From positions 545,257-568,468 of the forward strand of contig PJRA01000051.1 in NCBI GenBank assembly GCA_016987375.1: DNA of 23,212 nt, read 5' to 3'. The position numbers were made by a program, and so were the translations under genes. The notes under the pieces are model-generated. The model worked only from the letters and a program-made list of their open reading frames with translations. It made no database searches and was not told the DNA's origin. The DNA comes from Brachionus koreanus (taxonomy: Eukaryota > Rotifera > Eurotatoria > Ploima > Brachionidae). Below, one piece after another: positions 1 to 9,062 of the stretch. Within the stretch, counting starts at the first letter, position 1; each line of letters opens with the position of its first letter.

Positions 1-1
1 G

Positions 2-382
2 AATAGCCTAGATGTGGTCAAGTATCTTCTTTGTTTGGAAGACAAACTGAGTGTTAAAGTAAATCAATTGGAGGCTGTTACCGACATGGGCTGGACTCCT
101 TTGCATTCTGCATGCTACTGGAACAGCTATAAAGTAGTCGAGTATTTGATCAAGTATTGCAACGCTGACTGTAATTTAAAATCAAACAGTGGACAAACTT
201 GTTTGCATTTAATAGCTCAACAGTCTAGTCCAAAAGAAAGCTTGCTATTACTACTGACAAATCCATTCACTATCTTTGGAAGCAAAAACAGTCAAAATGA
301 AACTGCTTATGACATTGCAATTAGATCTTCTAAATTTAATTCTTTGTTTGAAATCACTCAAGATCATTTGAATATATTATAA
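2..382 (+). CDS. ANKRD49: ANKRD49-like ankyrin repeat protein, 3' end
   Basis: The reading frame is open from base 2 to a TAA at 380-382, so only the C-terminal 126 codons are in the window. It holds an ankyrin repeat with the typical GWTPLHSACYWN consensus, followed by a second repeat with TCLHLIAQQ and a tail reading NETAYDIAIRSS and SLFEI. This order matches what I remember of the C-terminal half of ANKRD49, a small ankyrin protein of about 240 residues, including the TAFDIARR-like segment and the LFEI near the end. Ankyrin repeats mediate protein-protein contacts; vertebrate ANKRD49 is reported mainly in testis and autophagy contexts, and nothing here shows the role in this animal. No intron is visible in the piece present. 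A poly(A) signal AATAAA lies at 428-433. The 5' part is off the window. Another two- or three-repeat ankyrin protein remains possible. Confidence 0.82.
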   Translation, partial: NSLDVVKYLLCLEDKLSVKVNQLEAVTDMGWTPLHSACYWNSYKVVEYLIKYCNADCNLKSNSGQTCLHLIAQQSSPKESLLLLLTNPFTIFGSKNSQNETAYDIAIRSSKFNSLFEITQDHLNIL

Positions 383-398
383 TCGTACTAATAATTAT

Positions 399-617
399 TT
401 ATTTTTTGTAACTCCTAATTTCTATTAAATAAAAAAATAAAATTTTTATAATATTGTTATGGTAAAGAAGATTTCGACATAAATTAGATTCATGTTTTGG
501 ATAATTGTCTTTATGCAGCTTTAAAGATAATTCAAATTTATCTTCTCCAAAAGGTGATAAATACCCAGCTTTTAAATCCCAATAGATTACAGAGTCCATT
601 ATTGATGTAAAGGCTTT
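399..617 (-). CDS. Possible terminal exon of an unidentified minus-strand gene
   Basis: A minus-strand frame of roughly 70 codons ends at 399-401. Its middle, DSVIYWDLKAGYLSPFGED followed by KFELSLKLHKDNYP, is of protein-like composition rather than the K/N/F/I-only translation given by random AT-rich DNA here. An AG acceptor candidate on the minus strand lies near 617. A TTTATT (AATAAA on the minus strand) overlaps the stop, which would place this gene tail to tail with the ankyrin gene. I do not recognise the protein and cannot find an upstream exon, so it may equally be a decayed fragment. Confidence 0.22.
   Translation of the reverse strand, partial: KAFTSIMDSVIYWDLKAGYLSPFGEDKFELSLKLHKDNYPKHESNLCRNLLYHNNIIKILFFYLIEIRSYKK
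428..433 (+). terminator. Poly(A) signal of the ANKRD49-like gene
   Basis: AATAAA lies 46 bp after the stop codon, inside an A-rich run. This is a canonical polyadenylation hexamer in the expected place. Confidence 0.55.
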
Positions 618-623
618 ATTCAA

Positions 624-2521
624 ATTGAAAAAGAACTTAAATGTCTACATATAATTTTTGCTATTCAAATGTTCCAAAAATGTACGTATTACGTTTAAAA
701 AAAGTAAAATAATTCCAAATATTATATTGAAAAGTTTTAAAATTAAATTTAGAAAATAAAATGATTTTATTAATAAAAACTGTGATCAACGTCTCAATAT
801 TTTTACAAACAGAGTATCAAATAACGAATTTAAAAATAAACTTGATTGACTAAATTTAGAAAGCTATTACAGTGGAGCCTAAAATTCCATTTCATGGGGA
901 CAGCCACATTATTTCTATTTATTTATTATATTGTTATTACAAATTATTAAAATTAAATTATAAAAAAAAATTTTAGACAAAATCGTATTTTTCTAATAAA
1001 ATTTTATGAAAAAAAGTAAAATTTGAGATTTTTTTGGCATTTTTGGAATTTACACATTTTAACCTAAAAATTGGCAATTTTACTTCTTTTTATGCAAATT
1101 TAGCACGAACTTATATTTCAAATCATCATTGAATAAATTTTTTTTTCAAATTTATTTTATAAAAAATATTCTAAAACAAAATTTAAGTAAAAGTAAAAAA
1201 TTAATCATTAAATATAACTATTTATTGCATCGGGTATCTCATTTAACACAAGTTTTTTAAATTTTAAAATTTAGTCATTTTTAAAAACAATAATGAAAAT
1301 ATTAACCGTGAAATAGACAAGCAAAATCAAGAGAATTTGAACAATGTGCTTCTTTTGCCGATTCAAATCAGTTTCTAGAAAGAAAAGCTCAATTTTTAAA
1401 TTAATTTTTTTTTTAAAATTAAAATATTTTTATTTAATAAAAATTCTGTTTTTACCAATTCTTTTAAAATTTTGTACTATCAAAGATGTGATTTGTATAA
1501 ACTGTGCAATCACTTAAATTTAAATAATTAATTAGAGAAATCAAATAAGAAAATTAAAAATTAACTTACTATCAGTATGTGATCGGTAAACATCAGTTTC
1601 TTAATTTTTTTTTAAATTAAATTTGAAAAAAAAAACAAATTTACCCATTTCGATTATAAACTTGGGCACTTAAAATAAATTTTCAAATATATTATTATAT
1701 AAATGCTTATATTTACTCTCATTGTTGCATGTTTTTTCATTATTTTCACCAGAAGTTGTATCACATTTATCTAATATTTAATTGATAATTTGAATTTAAA
1801 AAAAATATATTGATAATAACCTGTAGCAAGTTTATTAGGATAAAATAAACGATTTATTTGTGACTCTAGTTTTCCAAGACGATTTTCCAAATCAATCATT
1901 CTCGTATTCATTTTAGTATCGATTCTCTAATCAATTTTTTTTAAATCTAAATAACAGAAAAAAATTTAATTAAAAAAAAGGCTAATCAAAGTAATAGCTT
2001 AATTTTTGGTAATTTTCATTTTAAATTTAATCAGCTTAGATTGAATCAAAGATTTAAAAAATAATTTTCTATGATGGCATGTGCTTTGAATTTAGTTGAA
2101 GGTCTAATCTAATATTGAAACTTAACAAGGTCTTAACAACACTGCAAAAACATTCAACATAATTTTCTATTTATTTTTGAATTTTATTGAAATCAATTTT
2201 AATTAGTCTTTTTAACCTTTTTAATTTTTTAAATAATCTTTTGAGAAAATTTTTTGTCTTAATTTAGTATTTTAAAAGCCATTTAAAATCATTAACACAA
2301 ATTATTAATTTAAGTAAAAAAAAAAAATTTAAAAGTGTTAAAAAAATTTATTTAATTAAAATTTTTGTTTTGAAAATGTTAAGAAACGAGTTGAACTGAA
2401 TAGAGCTTTTAATAGCAAGGTATGCCATCTTATTTAGGAATTCATAGTTTTATTGGGACGACTTTCTACAGTACATCCAATAATTTTGGCTAAATAGTTG
2501 TGTAAAATGATTTGCTTAAGT
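624..2521. other. AT-rich intergenic DNA, no gene seen
   Basis: About 1.9 kb of A/T-rich sequence with many homopolymer runs. I see no sustained protein-like frame, no RNA gene and no clear terminal repeat. Confidence 0.5.
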
Positions 2522-2622
2522 TAGTACTAATTTAACAGGGTATAAATAGAATGTTGTTTATTGAATCATTCATTCATTTTCTTAAATTTAAAAAAAAATA
2601 ATAATAAATTAAGGAAAGAACC
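2522..2622 (+). repeat. TATA-bearing upstream segment of the dispersed repeat (copy 1, outer)
   Basis: This segment reads TTTAACAGGGTATAAATAGA (2531-2550), then a CATTCATTCATT tract and ATTAAGGAAAGAA. The same string of motifs in the same order occurs on the minus strand at 18208-18338, where it directly abuts the GC-richer repeat core. Here it is separated from the core by about 230 bp. TATAAATA with CATTCATT about 25-30 bp downstream looks like a Pol II core promoter carried by the repeat family. Confidence 0.7.
2541..2548 (+). promoter_or_regulatory. TATA-box-like site in the repeat (outer)
   Basis: GGG precedes TATAAATA. The same GGGTATAAATAG string recurs at 2775-2786 (+) and, inverted, around 18285-18296, so it is part of the repeat unit and not a chance AT match. 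Its activity is inferred. Confidence 0.4.
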
Positions 2623-2634
2623 AAATTAAAACAA

Positions 2635-2704
2635 GTTTTTTATTGTTTTAAATTTTGAAAATTCTTTGAACATTATTCAAAAGAAATTTCTTAATATTTT
2701 TAAT
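2635..2704 (+). repeat. 70 bp direct repeat, left copy
   Basis: The 70 bp starting TTTTTTATTGTTTTAAATTT and ending TTCTTAATATTTTTAAT recurs at 3373-3443 in the same orientation with about three differences. The two copies flank the inner TATA segment and the repeat core, like short terminal direct repeats or a segmental duplication. At about 70 bp they are far too long for an ordinary target-site duplication. Confidence 0.8.
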
Positions 2705-2756
2705 AATTAATTTTTAATAAAATTAAAACACAAAAATCAATTTAACTAATTTAAGT

Positions 2757-2852
2757 AATTTAACAAATTTAACTGGGTATAAATAGGTGAGCTTTAATTT
2801 AATTTATTTTCATTTATTTATTTTCAACATTAATAAGTCACAGAAGAAGAGA
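2757..2852 (+). repeat. Second TATA-bearing segment, adjoining the core (copy 1, inner)
   Basis: TTTAACTGGGTATAAATAGG (2768-2787) repeats the motif seen at 2531-2550, followed by a degenerate TTCATTTATTTATTTTC tract and then the core. TATAAA starts 79 bp before the ATGCC of the core; in the inverted copy that distance is about 87 bp. This inner segment is therefore the functional equivalent of the segment beside copy 2, and the outer one at 2522 is an extra. Confidence 0.6.
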
Positions 2853-3324
2853 AAAATGCCTTTCTAACTCTGCCATTGCAGGTCCCAAGCCCTGATGAGA
2901 AAACGAGGAGGGGGCTGGCAGCCACTTTCAGTGGTCTTCTACGTAGTTTGTGAAAGAGCTGTAAGATGGGCACATAGATCTACGGATCTTTGTCCAAGTT
3001 TTGTAGTATGAGGGTGCCGCGGTGGCTTCGACCATCACCCAGTATGAAATCCGAAAGGAGCAAGAGCTTGTTTTACGGCTGACCCTTTGCAGATAGACGT
3101 AACTTTGGAAGCTTAAAGTTAAGGCATTCTCTGTATGAGATTGTCGCTTGGTTTGTGGTTCCAAGCTAGTTGTAAATAGTTGCCGAGTTCGCAGCCAATT
3201 TAAAGTGCTCGGATGAGTGGCGCTGTTTATGATGAACGTCCCACGAGCTTCTTAGGGGAAGGCGCCAGTCATAACTCTGCCATAGTCGGTTCCCAGCCCG
3301 ATTGAGAAAAGAGGAGGATGGCTT
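2853..3324 (+). repeat. GC-richer dispersed repeat core, copy 1
   Basis: This block is about 472 bp long and clearly richer in G+C than its surroundings. It matches 17738-18208 in inverted orientation with only a handful of differences by eye (near 3015, 3042 and 3213). Each end carries a related motif: AACTCTGCCAT, three or four variable bases, GGT(C/T)CC, then AGCCC, GAT, GAGAAAA and GAGGAGG (2866-2915 and 3274-3319). In both, an AGCC(C) arm can pair with a later GGCT, giving a stem around the GAGAAAA loop. The longest frame inside (minus strand, starting MEPQTKRQSHTEN, about 75 codons) differs in length between the copies and is probably not a gene. It is most likely a mobile-element portion such as an LTR, a LINE 5' end or a SINE; I cannot assign the family. 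Confidence 0.85.
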
Positions 3325-3372
3325 AATTTTTTTTTGATAAAAGTATAATCTTTTTTCTTTAACAAAATAGCT

Positions 3373-3443
3373 GTTTTTTTATTGTTTTAAATTTTGAAAA
3401 TTCTCTGAACATTATTTAAAAGAAATTTCTTAATATTTTTAAT
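3373..3443 (+). repeat. 70 bp direct repeat, right copy
   Basis: Near-identical to 2635-2704, same orientation, about 50 bp beyond the end of the core. Not present beside the inverted copy at 17738. Confidence 0.8.
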
Positions 3444-3570
3444 CATTTGGTCATTCAAAAAAAATCTTTGTCCAGATTATTGAAAAAAATAAGACTAATT
3501 ATTTTCATTTCTTTTTCTATTCAATATTTTTTTTTCAAATTCAGGTCATTCTCCTCATACATTTACCTTT

Positions 3571-3577
<7 letters not shown>

Positions 3578-3601
<24 letters not shown>
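3578..3601. repeat. (TA)n microsatellite
   Basis: Twelve uninterrupted TA units, about 75 bp upstream of the Ly6-like start codon. Confidence 0.9.
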
Positions 3602-3677
3602 AATGTTCTATTTTTATTTTGACCAATAAAGGTTAAAAAAAAAATCGCAAAAAAATTATTTCTAATTTTAACTTGAA

Positions 3678-4208
3678 ATGACTAGGCCAAATTTAATGCT
3701 TTATTTATCCTGTTTTGTTGCACTGACACACAAAGGTAAGGTTGGCCTATTGGAAATTTTTATCAAATTCTACTAGTAATTAGCTTTTAGCCTTCAATGC
3801 TATCAATGCGATTCATCCGAAGACGAATTTTGTCCAGCGTTCGGATTTTTTGATGAAACCAAAAATGCCTTGGTCGATTGCTATGGACTAGAATCGGCCA
3901 CACCGGGACACATGTGTGTTAAAATTTCAAAAAGCAGTCCAGACACCCTTTATGGTAGGTTTGTGCATTAAACTAGTGAACTTTATTTAAATGGTGTTGT
4001 AAAAGCCAAGGGATGGAAAACTACGATCAGACGCTGTGCTAGTAGATCTGATTTTAGTGTGAGCTGGGGCTGTCGATACTACATTGATGAAGTTGGACTC
4101 TATGTAGAAACATGCTACTGTTCGGACAAAGACGGATGCAATTCAGCCAACAAACTTAATTCTTTTGTCATTCTAACGCTAATTTTGTTATCAAATGTTA
4201 TTTTTTAA
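3678..4208 (+). CDS. Ly6/uPAR-type secreted, probably GPI-anchored protein
   Basis: Three exons, 3678-3735, 3784-3954 and 4006-4208, join through 48 and 51 bp GT-AG introns into 143 codons with a TAA stop. The phases agree (both introns phase 1). An alternative acceptor at 3791 breaks the frame, which is why 3784 was chosen. Residues 1-22 form a signal peptide. The mature part opens with LQCYQC, the hallmark start of the Ly6/uPAR three-finger fold, and ends with TCYCSDKDGCN, the family's closing cysteines and CN. Ten cysteines (25, 28, 36, 52, 64, 87, 99, 113, 115, 121) fit five disulfides. After N125 a hydrophobic tail (SFVILTLILLSNVIF) with no charged end is a typical GPI-attachment signal. 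Such proteins, including quiver/sleepless and boudin types in insects, sit on the outer cell surface and modulate channels, receptors or junctions. The particular subfamily is not recognisable. A poly(A) signal lies at 4263-4268. Confidence 0.85.
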
Positions 4209-4262
4209 TTTGAATTTATTTTGATTAAGCTTGTAGAATTCATTTTATATACTCACACAAAT

Positions 4263-4268
4263 AATAAA
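4263..4268 (+). terminator. Poly(A) signal of the Ly6-like gene
   Basis: AATAAA 55 bp after the stop codon at 4206-4208. Confidence 0.6.
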
Positions 4269-6299
4269 GTTTTCTTAATTTAAATTTTTTTTTCAAGTAC
4301 ATAATTTCTGTCAAAATTTAATCAAGTCAAAAAGAAAAAACAAATTCGATGTAGTCTGCTATTAGACCAATCTTAATTTAATTGTTTGTTTAATAACTTA
4401 TAATATATAAACAGCCAAGAATTAAATAAGAATGTTATTTCTTGAAATTAAGCTATTTATTTTTCTTAAATCAAGTTTGGCAAAATTTTCAATCTTGGCT
4501 AAATTTTACATTTTCAAAATTGAGGTAAATTTGTTTTATTAAATCCAATTTAAATGTTTGAATTTGATTTTTTTTTGTGTTAATATTAAGAGAAACTCAA
4601 AGTAATTCATTTAAGTATCAAGTTATTTTGGGTATGAACATATGAGGAAAGGTCCAGGCCATCTCTCTAAAAGGCCGAATTCTTAGGCGATTATTGATGT
4701 AGAATTTCCTTCTTTACTCTTATTGATAATTGTGATTTTAGTATTGATATCAATAATTTTTCCTTTTTTTTGCTTGGCTTTTCATTATTATTTATTTGTA
4801 TTCTGTACCGAGCTAATGCCCCTTCAGATTAAAAAAAAAAATAATAATAATAGTAATATTCTACGATCAACTTAGTTTAATTAAATTGACAAAGCAGGAT
4901 AGCTAATTTAGACCCACTATAGTAGACTTTTCATTGTTTGTTTCTACCGACATTGTTGAATTCATTTTCGCTTACACCATACTTCTTTTTATTGCACGTT
5001 ACCAAAAATAAAATTTATCTTCAAAATAAAATAAAATTAAATTAAAAAATAAGAATAAAATAAAATCTAGTAAGTATAATTTAAAAAGGAAAATGATATG
5101 AAAATATTAAAAAAATAGATAAAATGAAATAAGGATAATTTAATTTAATTTTTTGTGAATTTCAAATTCAAATTGAACAAAAATACTTCTATTATCGATA
5201 AATTAAAATTAGAGATTTTAAAATATGTTTTCCTAAAATAATTGAAATTCACAGTGCTAATATTTTTGAATCTGGTAATTTGCATTAGAACTACATTTTT
5301 ATCTAATAAATCATCTTAGGTTGAAAAAATCAAGAAAAAAATCTAAATCTATTTTGGTCGTAAGACTTGAAAAATAGCGACTTGATGAGCAACTCTGATT
5401 ATAATTATATTAATATTATATATATTATTGACTATAATAATATTATATATTATTGTCAAATTTAGTTTAGAAGTGTCAGAAGTAAAAAATAACATACATC
5501 AGATGATCGTCAGATTTTTAGTAAAAATATTAGGTATGAAATAGTCAAATATTTATTTAACTGTCAGATATTGTGTTTAGAAATTTCAGACAAAAAGAAA
5601 AATCATCAAATTTTACAAAAATAAAATGTCAGATGAACAAAAAACAGTTATCACTATTTATTCAAAGCTTAAGTAATTTTATGAACTTAAGTTAGACACC
5701 ATGATTCTTTAGGTTAACTCTTCGAAGAGACGTTCACAATTAGCTTTACCGATAATCTGCTTACACATCTAGTGTTTAAACCATTTAGGGTCATTTCCTA
5801 GTGCTTTGTTTCCAATTATCTTAAGTTGAACAATGCTGAATTAGTTTTGGGCCATAAAGACAACTGTGTATATTGATAACTCTATTTATTAATTTGACTT
5901 GTACAAATCTGACGGATTCTCAACCAGTCTATGTTTTTAAAATCAAAAACAGAGTTGTTCAAAACTCATAAAGTCAAATGACTTGACATCCCAAAATTTT
6001 CAATTGAAAAGACTTTAAAATGACTTTTATTTTTGACTTTTGTACAAGTCTGATCAAAAATCATTTAGTTCTTGGCTTTTGAATACTTATGTTATGTGTT
6101 GTAGTTATCTAAATAACTACAAGACTGATTATAGTCAACTTAATTGTCTATAGTTTCACCCTGCAATACTAAGATCTAAATGTTTAGCAAGTCACTAGCA
6201 TTTAAGTCTGTGTAAAGTATAAGACAAGCTCTTGTTGTCATTATTTTTACTAACCCTGAAGTCTAAAACTTTTTAATTATTTTTTGATTATTCTTTTGT
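4269..6299. other. Intergenic DNA with LINE tail and short repeats, no gene seen
   Basis: About 2 kb without a convincing coding frame. It contains a LINE 3' tail (4781-4840), a duplicated AT block of about 30 bp (5405-5458, two versions of TAATATTATATATTATTG), a run of GTCAGA-rich sequence (5470-5635), clusters of AAGTC/GACTT words (5935-6060), and a 10 bp-arm hairpin at 6099-6122 (TTGTAGTTAT, loop CTAA, ATAACTACAA). GGCC pairs around 4658-4677 make another small hairpin. Confidence 0.5.
4781..4840 (-). mobile_element. LINE-like 3' tail remnant (family 1)
   Basis: On the minus strand this reads AATCTGAAGGGGCATTAGCT, then CGGTACAGAATACAAATAAATAATAAT. It is nearly the same as 15771-15832 on the same strand. 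A conserved stretch ending in an AATAAATAATAAT repeat is the usual look of a LINE 3' terminus, and both copies lack any coding part, as expected for 5'-truncated insertions. Confidence 0.6.
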
Positions 6300-6522
6300 T
6301 TAACACTAGAAGCACCAAGCATTTTTTCAGGTTTTTTTAATTCATGAATATTTTATAAAAAAACTAAAATAATTTTATAAAGTAATATCATTTTTTAAAG
6401 AAAATTTTTAAATCTACATAATTCAAAAAAAATATATTTATTTGAAAAATCCATTCAAAAGATATGAACACTTAAAAATTTTTCAAACGAGTCATTGACT
6501 CGTTTGGTGCTTCTAGTGTTAA
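6300..6522. mobile_element. piggyBac-like MITE with TTAA target duplication
   Basis: A 215 bp non-coding element (6304-6518) is flanked by TTAA at 6300-6303 and 6519-6522. Its ends are perfect inverted repeats: including TTAA, TTAACACTAGAAGCACCAA on the left and its exact complement on the right (15 bp of element plus TTAA). TTAA duplication and a CnCTAGAA-type terminus are the signature of the piggyBac superfamily. Beside the right end lies an 11 bp-arm palindrome, CAAACGAGTCA, T, TGACTCGTTTG (6484-6506), placed like the subterminal inverted repeats of piggyBac elements. It carries no transposase frame and so would depend on an autonomous relative. Confidence 0.88.
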
Positions 6523-7254
6523 GCTAGATGGGCCAATATTAATAAAGTTATTATTTTAAATTATTCTCTTTTTTATTTGTGTTAAAACCACGAGCAACCA
6601 AATCTCATAAAGACTTAAAGTTTATAACATATGGTTCTTAATATAACCATAACTCTTCTATTTAGACCACTTTACTCATTATTTTTAATTTTTTCAATTT
6701 ATATCTTAGAAGTGGTCATTTCTTTGAATAAATATTAATAAAAATTAATCAATGTCTTTTATTTTATTTAATTTAGAATAAATAACTTAGTGCCGAATAT
6801 GTAGGCTTAGTACACTTTTATAAAATTTTCAAAATAAAAAAATACTGTCATATTTTACTTTAAAAGTTGTAATTTAATTTACAGTCTTGATCAGTTATTT
6901 TTTTGTTAACTAAACTGTTTCAATTATGTTTTCTCAAGTCAACTTAATTATTATAAGCTCAGATTTCGAATAAAAAAAATTTTTTTGTACACAACAATTA
7001 AATAATTTTTAATTAAAATTTTAAAATGTTTATTCTTCAAAAATAAAACGTTAAAAAAAAACACTTTTAAACAAATTATTTTCTTTTAAATAAATAAAAG
7101 CCGACTTGGAAACAATTTTAAGTGCTTGAGAATAAAAAAAATTTTAAACCAATCTTAACCATGCTAAAAAAATCAAAAAAAATCAAATTGACTTACCTGT
7201 TATTTTGTAAAAATTAAAAAAAAAAGAGAAAAAAAATTAACAAAAATTTTCATA
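6523..7254. other. AT-rich intergenic DNA before the orphan gene
   Basis: No coding frame or repeat recognised. The last 60 bp are A-rich and would be the 5' untranslated region and promoter of the gene at 7255. Confidence 0.45.
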
Positions 7255-8205
7255 ATGGATAGAATGCCAATATCGAATGGTAAGGATCGTTCCAACTACA
7301 CGACCTCGACCAATTTTACTGTAGTCAAACGCGTCACTGATCCTTCAATTAGACAAAACTCAGTGGTAGTTGCACACAAAGACCCGATGAGACATCAAAT
7401 AAACAGGCATTTGGCAGCACAGGACTCGCCGCGCATGCCTCTAGATTCCCAGTACGTCTTCATTCCCGACCAGCGTCTCAGAGAAATAGTCCAGAAACTG
7501 GTCATTTCCGAGCAAGACCGGATTGCCAATAACATAGATCCTAATTTAATTACACAAATCAACCATCGGGGCTATTCACTGTTTTTTAGTCGAACTGGAA
7601 CAAATCCTTTTGGCATGCAGCAACAACAGCAGCCGCAACAGCAGGAACAGCAAGATGATCACACTGGCATCACATTGGATCAAAATTATTCCATTCAAAC
7701 AACATCAGAGGAACAGATTAATGAAAAAAGTCAAACTAGTGAAAAAATTGAGCCTATTGAAATACCCAGTGAGGCTTCAACAGCTAGAAATAATGTAGTC
7801 ACTATGACACAAAACAATGATGAGAAAAATTCAGTATTTACCGAAAGAGCACCAACTATGGTGTTTAATCAAATAGTGCCAATGGAAAATGAAATACCGC
7901 CAGAGGTGAATCGAGCTATTCAACAAGACTTGGCTACAAATCCGCTTTATGGCCCTGAGCGCTCGTACAAAATAGTTCTTAAAAACAAAATACCAGGCGG
8001 AGAGCCCAAAGTGGTCAGAGTGATTGTTAAGTCTCAAAATTATCAAAAATTGCCACAAATTCAAAATAAATCAAGATATGTCATGCAGCCTAAAACCCAG
8101 TATGTCCAATATGTCGAGTCTGATTATTTGTCTTCTAATGAACCTGTAGTTACATTAAGTCGTAGAAACTCGAAAAATACTGGAAATCAAAATGGTTTTA
8201 AATAA
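7255..8205 (+). CDS. Orphan single-exon protein, 316 residues, largely disordered
   Basis: This is an uninterrupted frame of 316 codons with visibly higher G+C and ordinary codon use compared with its AT-rich flanks, so it is very probably expressed. The start is the first ATG after an A-rich leader (CATAATGG). I do not recognise the family. Residues 1-60 are polar and basic; 65-115 hold a possibly folded part (SQYVFIPDQRLREIVQKLVI, then DPNLITQINHRGYSLFFSR); 121-133 is a Q-rich tract (QQQQQPQQQEQQ); 134-205 is acidic, S/T-rich and disordered; 218-270 has a second ordered-looking part (PPEVNRAIQQDLATNPLYG, then YKIVLKNKIPGG and VVRVIVKSQ); and the tail is basic. It has no signal peptide, membrane span or zinc-finger cysteines, so a cytoplasmic or nuclear scaffold or regulatory role is possible but unproven. 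AATAAA overlaps the stop codon (8202-8207). Confidence 0.8.
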   Translation: MDRMPISNGKDRSNYTTSTNFTVVKRVTDPSIRQNSVVVAHKDPMRHQINRHLAAQDSPRMPLDSQYVFIPDQRLREIVQKLVISEQDRIANNIDPNLITQINHRGYSLFFSRTGTNPFGMQQQQQPQQQEQQDDHTGITLDQNYSIQTTSEEQINEKSQTSEKIEPIEIPSEASTARNNVVTMTQNNDEKNSVFTERAPTMVFNQIVPMENEIPPEVNRAIQQDLATNPLYGPERSYKIVLKNKIPGGEPKVVRVIVKSQNYQKLPQIQNKSRYVMQPKTQYVQYVESDYLSSNEPVVTLSRRNSKNTGNQNGFK

Positions 8206-8707
8206 AGCCCTAGTATTTCTTTGTTTATAGTCTTAACTTATATGTGATTTTATTTTTAAATTTTTTTTCTTAGCTAATTATTAAGAAAAGAAGCCGTAGC
8301 TTTTCTTTTTTTTTTTCTTTTACTCAATTTGGTTTTTATTTTGTTTTAAATAAAAAATATCAAATAGGTTAAAAATTTTTTTTTTTTAAATTTGAGTGTA
8401 AATGTTAGAATCTAATCTACGCTGAAAATATTTTTATTTCACACTCACACATCTTAGTAAAAAAAGGAAAATTCAATTGGTGATGGCTTTGATTTTTGTT
8501 GTTCAGGTTCATGTTTGACTTATAGAGGCAATTTTGGCTCTGAAGTATTTTGATCCGTTTCAAATTGACAAAAAAAATGTCCTATTTTAATAGATTAAAT
8601 TACTTAAAATAAAACTTAAAAAAAATTTTTTTTTAATTTTTTTACATTTTTTTATTAAATCAACCAAATAAACAATAATTAACTTATCTTCAAAATATAG
8701 ACCATAA
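8206..8707. other. Intergenic DNA, possible mariner flank
   Basis: AT-rich with poly(T)/poly(A) runs. The part from about 8480 is less AT-rich and could be more of the decayed mariner element that follows, but I cannot read transposase motifs or terminal repeats in it. Confidence 0.4.
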
Positions 8708-9062
8708 TACTCCTTATATGCATTTATGACATTGTTCTTCTAGCTGAATGAGGTCTTGAGTTATCTTGAAGAAACAAACCTTGCTTTCAATTAACTTGAG
8801 AAGAACATTTTTCTTGAAATGAAAGATACATTCATTCTAATTTTTTAGAATATAGTTTTGCATGTTGGAACAATTTCAAAGGTGTTTTACCTCATCGAAA
8901 TTGCATCGAAAACACAATATAACCTTTTTATCAAAGTATCCTCTTTTTAAGACTGGTTGAGCTGATTGAGATGGGTCCAAACATTGATTTCTGCTATCAC
9001 AATTTCGAAAATAGATCCACTTGTCATCACCAGTAATGATCCATCTGGAAAACTGTTCACCA
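8708..9062 (-). pseudogene. Decayed mariner-family transposase fragment
   Basis: Read on the minus strand, 9005-9053 encodes RWIITGDDKWIYFRN, matching the mariner block that contains the first catalytic aspartate (consensus IVTGDEKW). It continues with a WLDPGQ-like CLDPSQSAQPVLKRGYF and KKVIL. Then 8725-8772 encodes LQDNSRPHSARRTMS, matching the second catalytic aspartate block (HQDNARPH). The two blocks lie in different frames, with several stops and at least one frameshift between them, and the third aspartate block (SPDLAPSDY) is not found downstream. Mariner elements move by DD34D cut-and-paste transposition; this copy cannot encode a functional enzyme. Confidence 0.85.

Noticed and set aside
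2880..2915. Hammerhead ribozyme in the CTGATGAG...CGAGG motif
   Set aside because: CTGATGA is present, but the required GAAA after stem II is missing and stem II would be one base pair. The second end motif (GATTGAG) also breaks the core.
2928..3164. Small frame MEPQTKRQSHTEN... inside repeat core copy 1, repeated at 17899-18081
   Set aside because: The frame length differs between two near-identical copies because of single small indels, and the composition is not protein-like beyond chance. It is more likely non-coding repeat sequence.
7831..8064. Minus-strand frame of 77 codons
   Set aside because: Antisense shadow of the orphan gene at 7255-8205.
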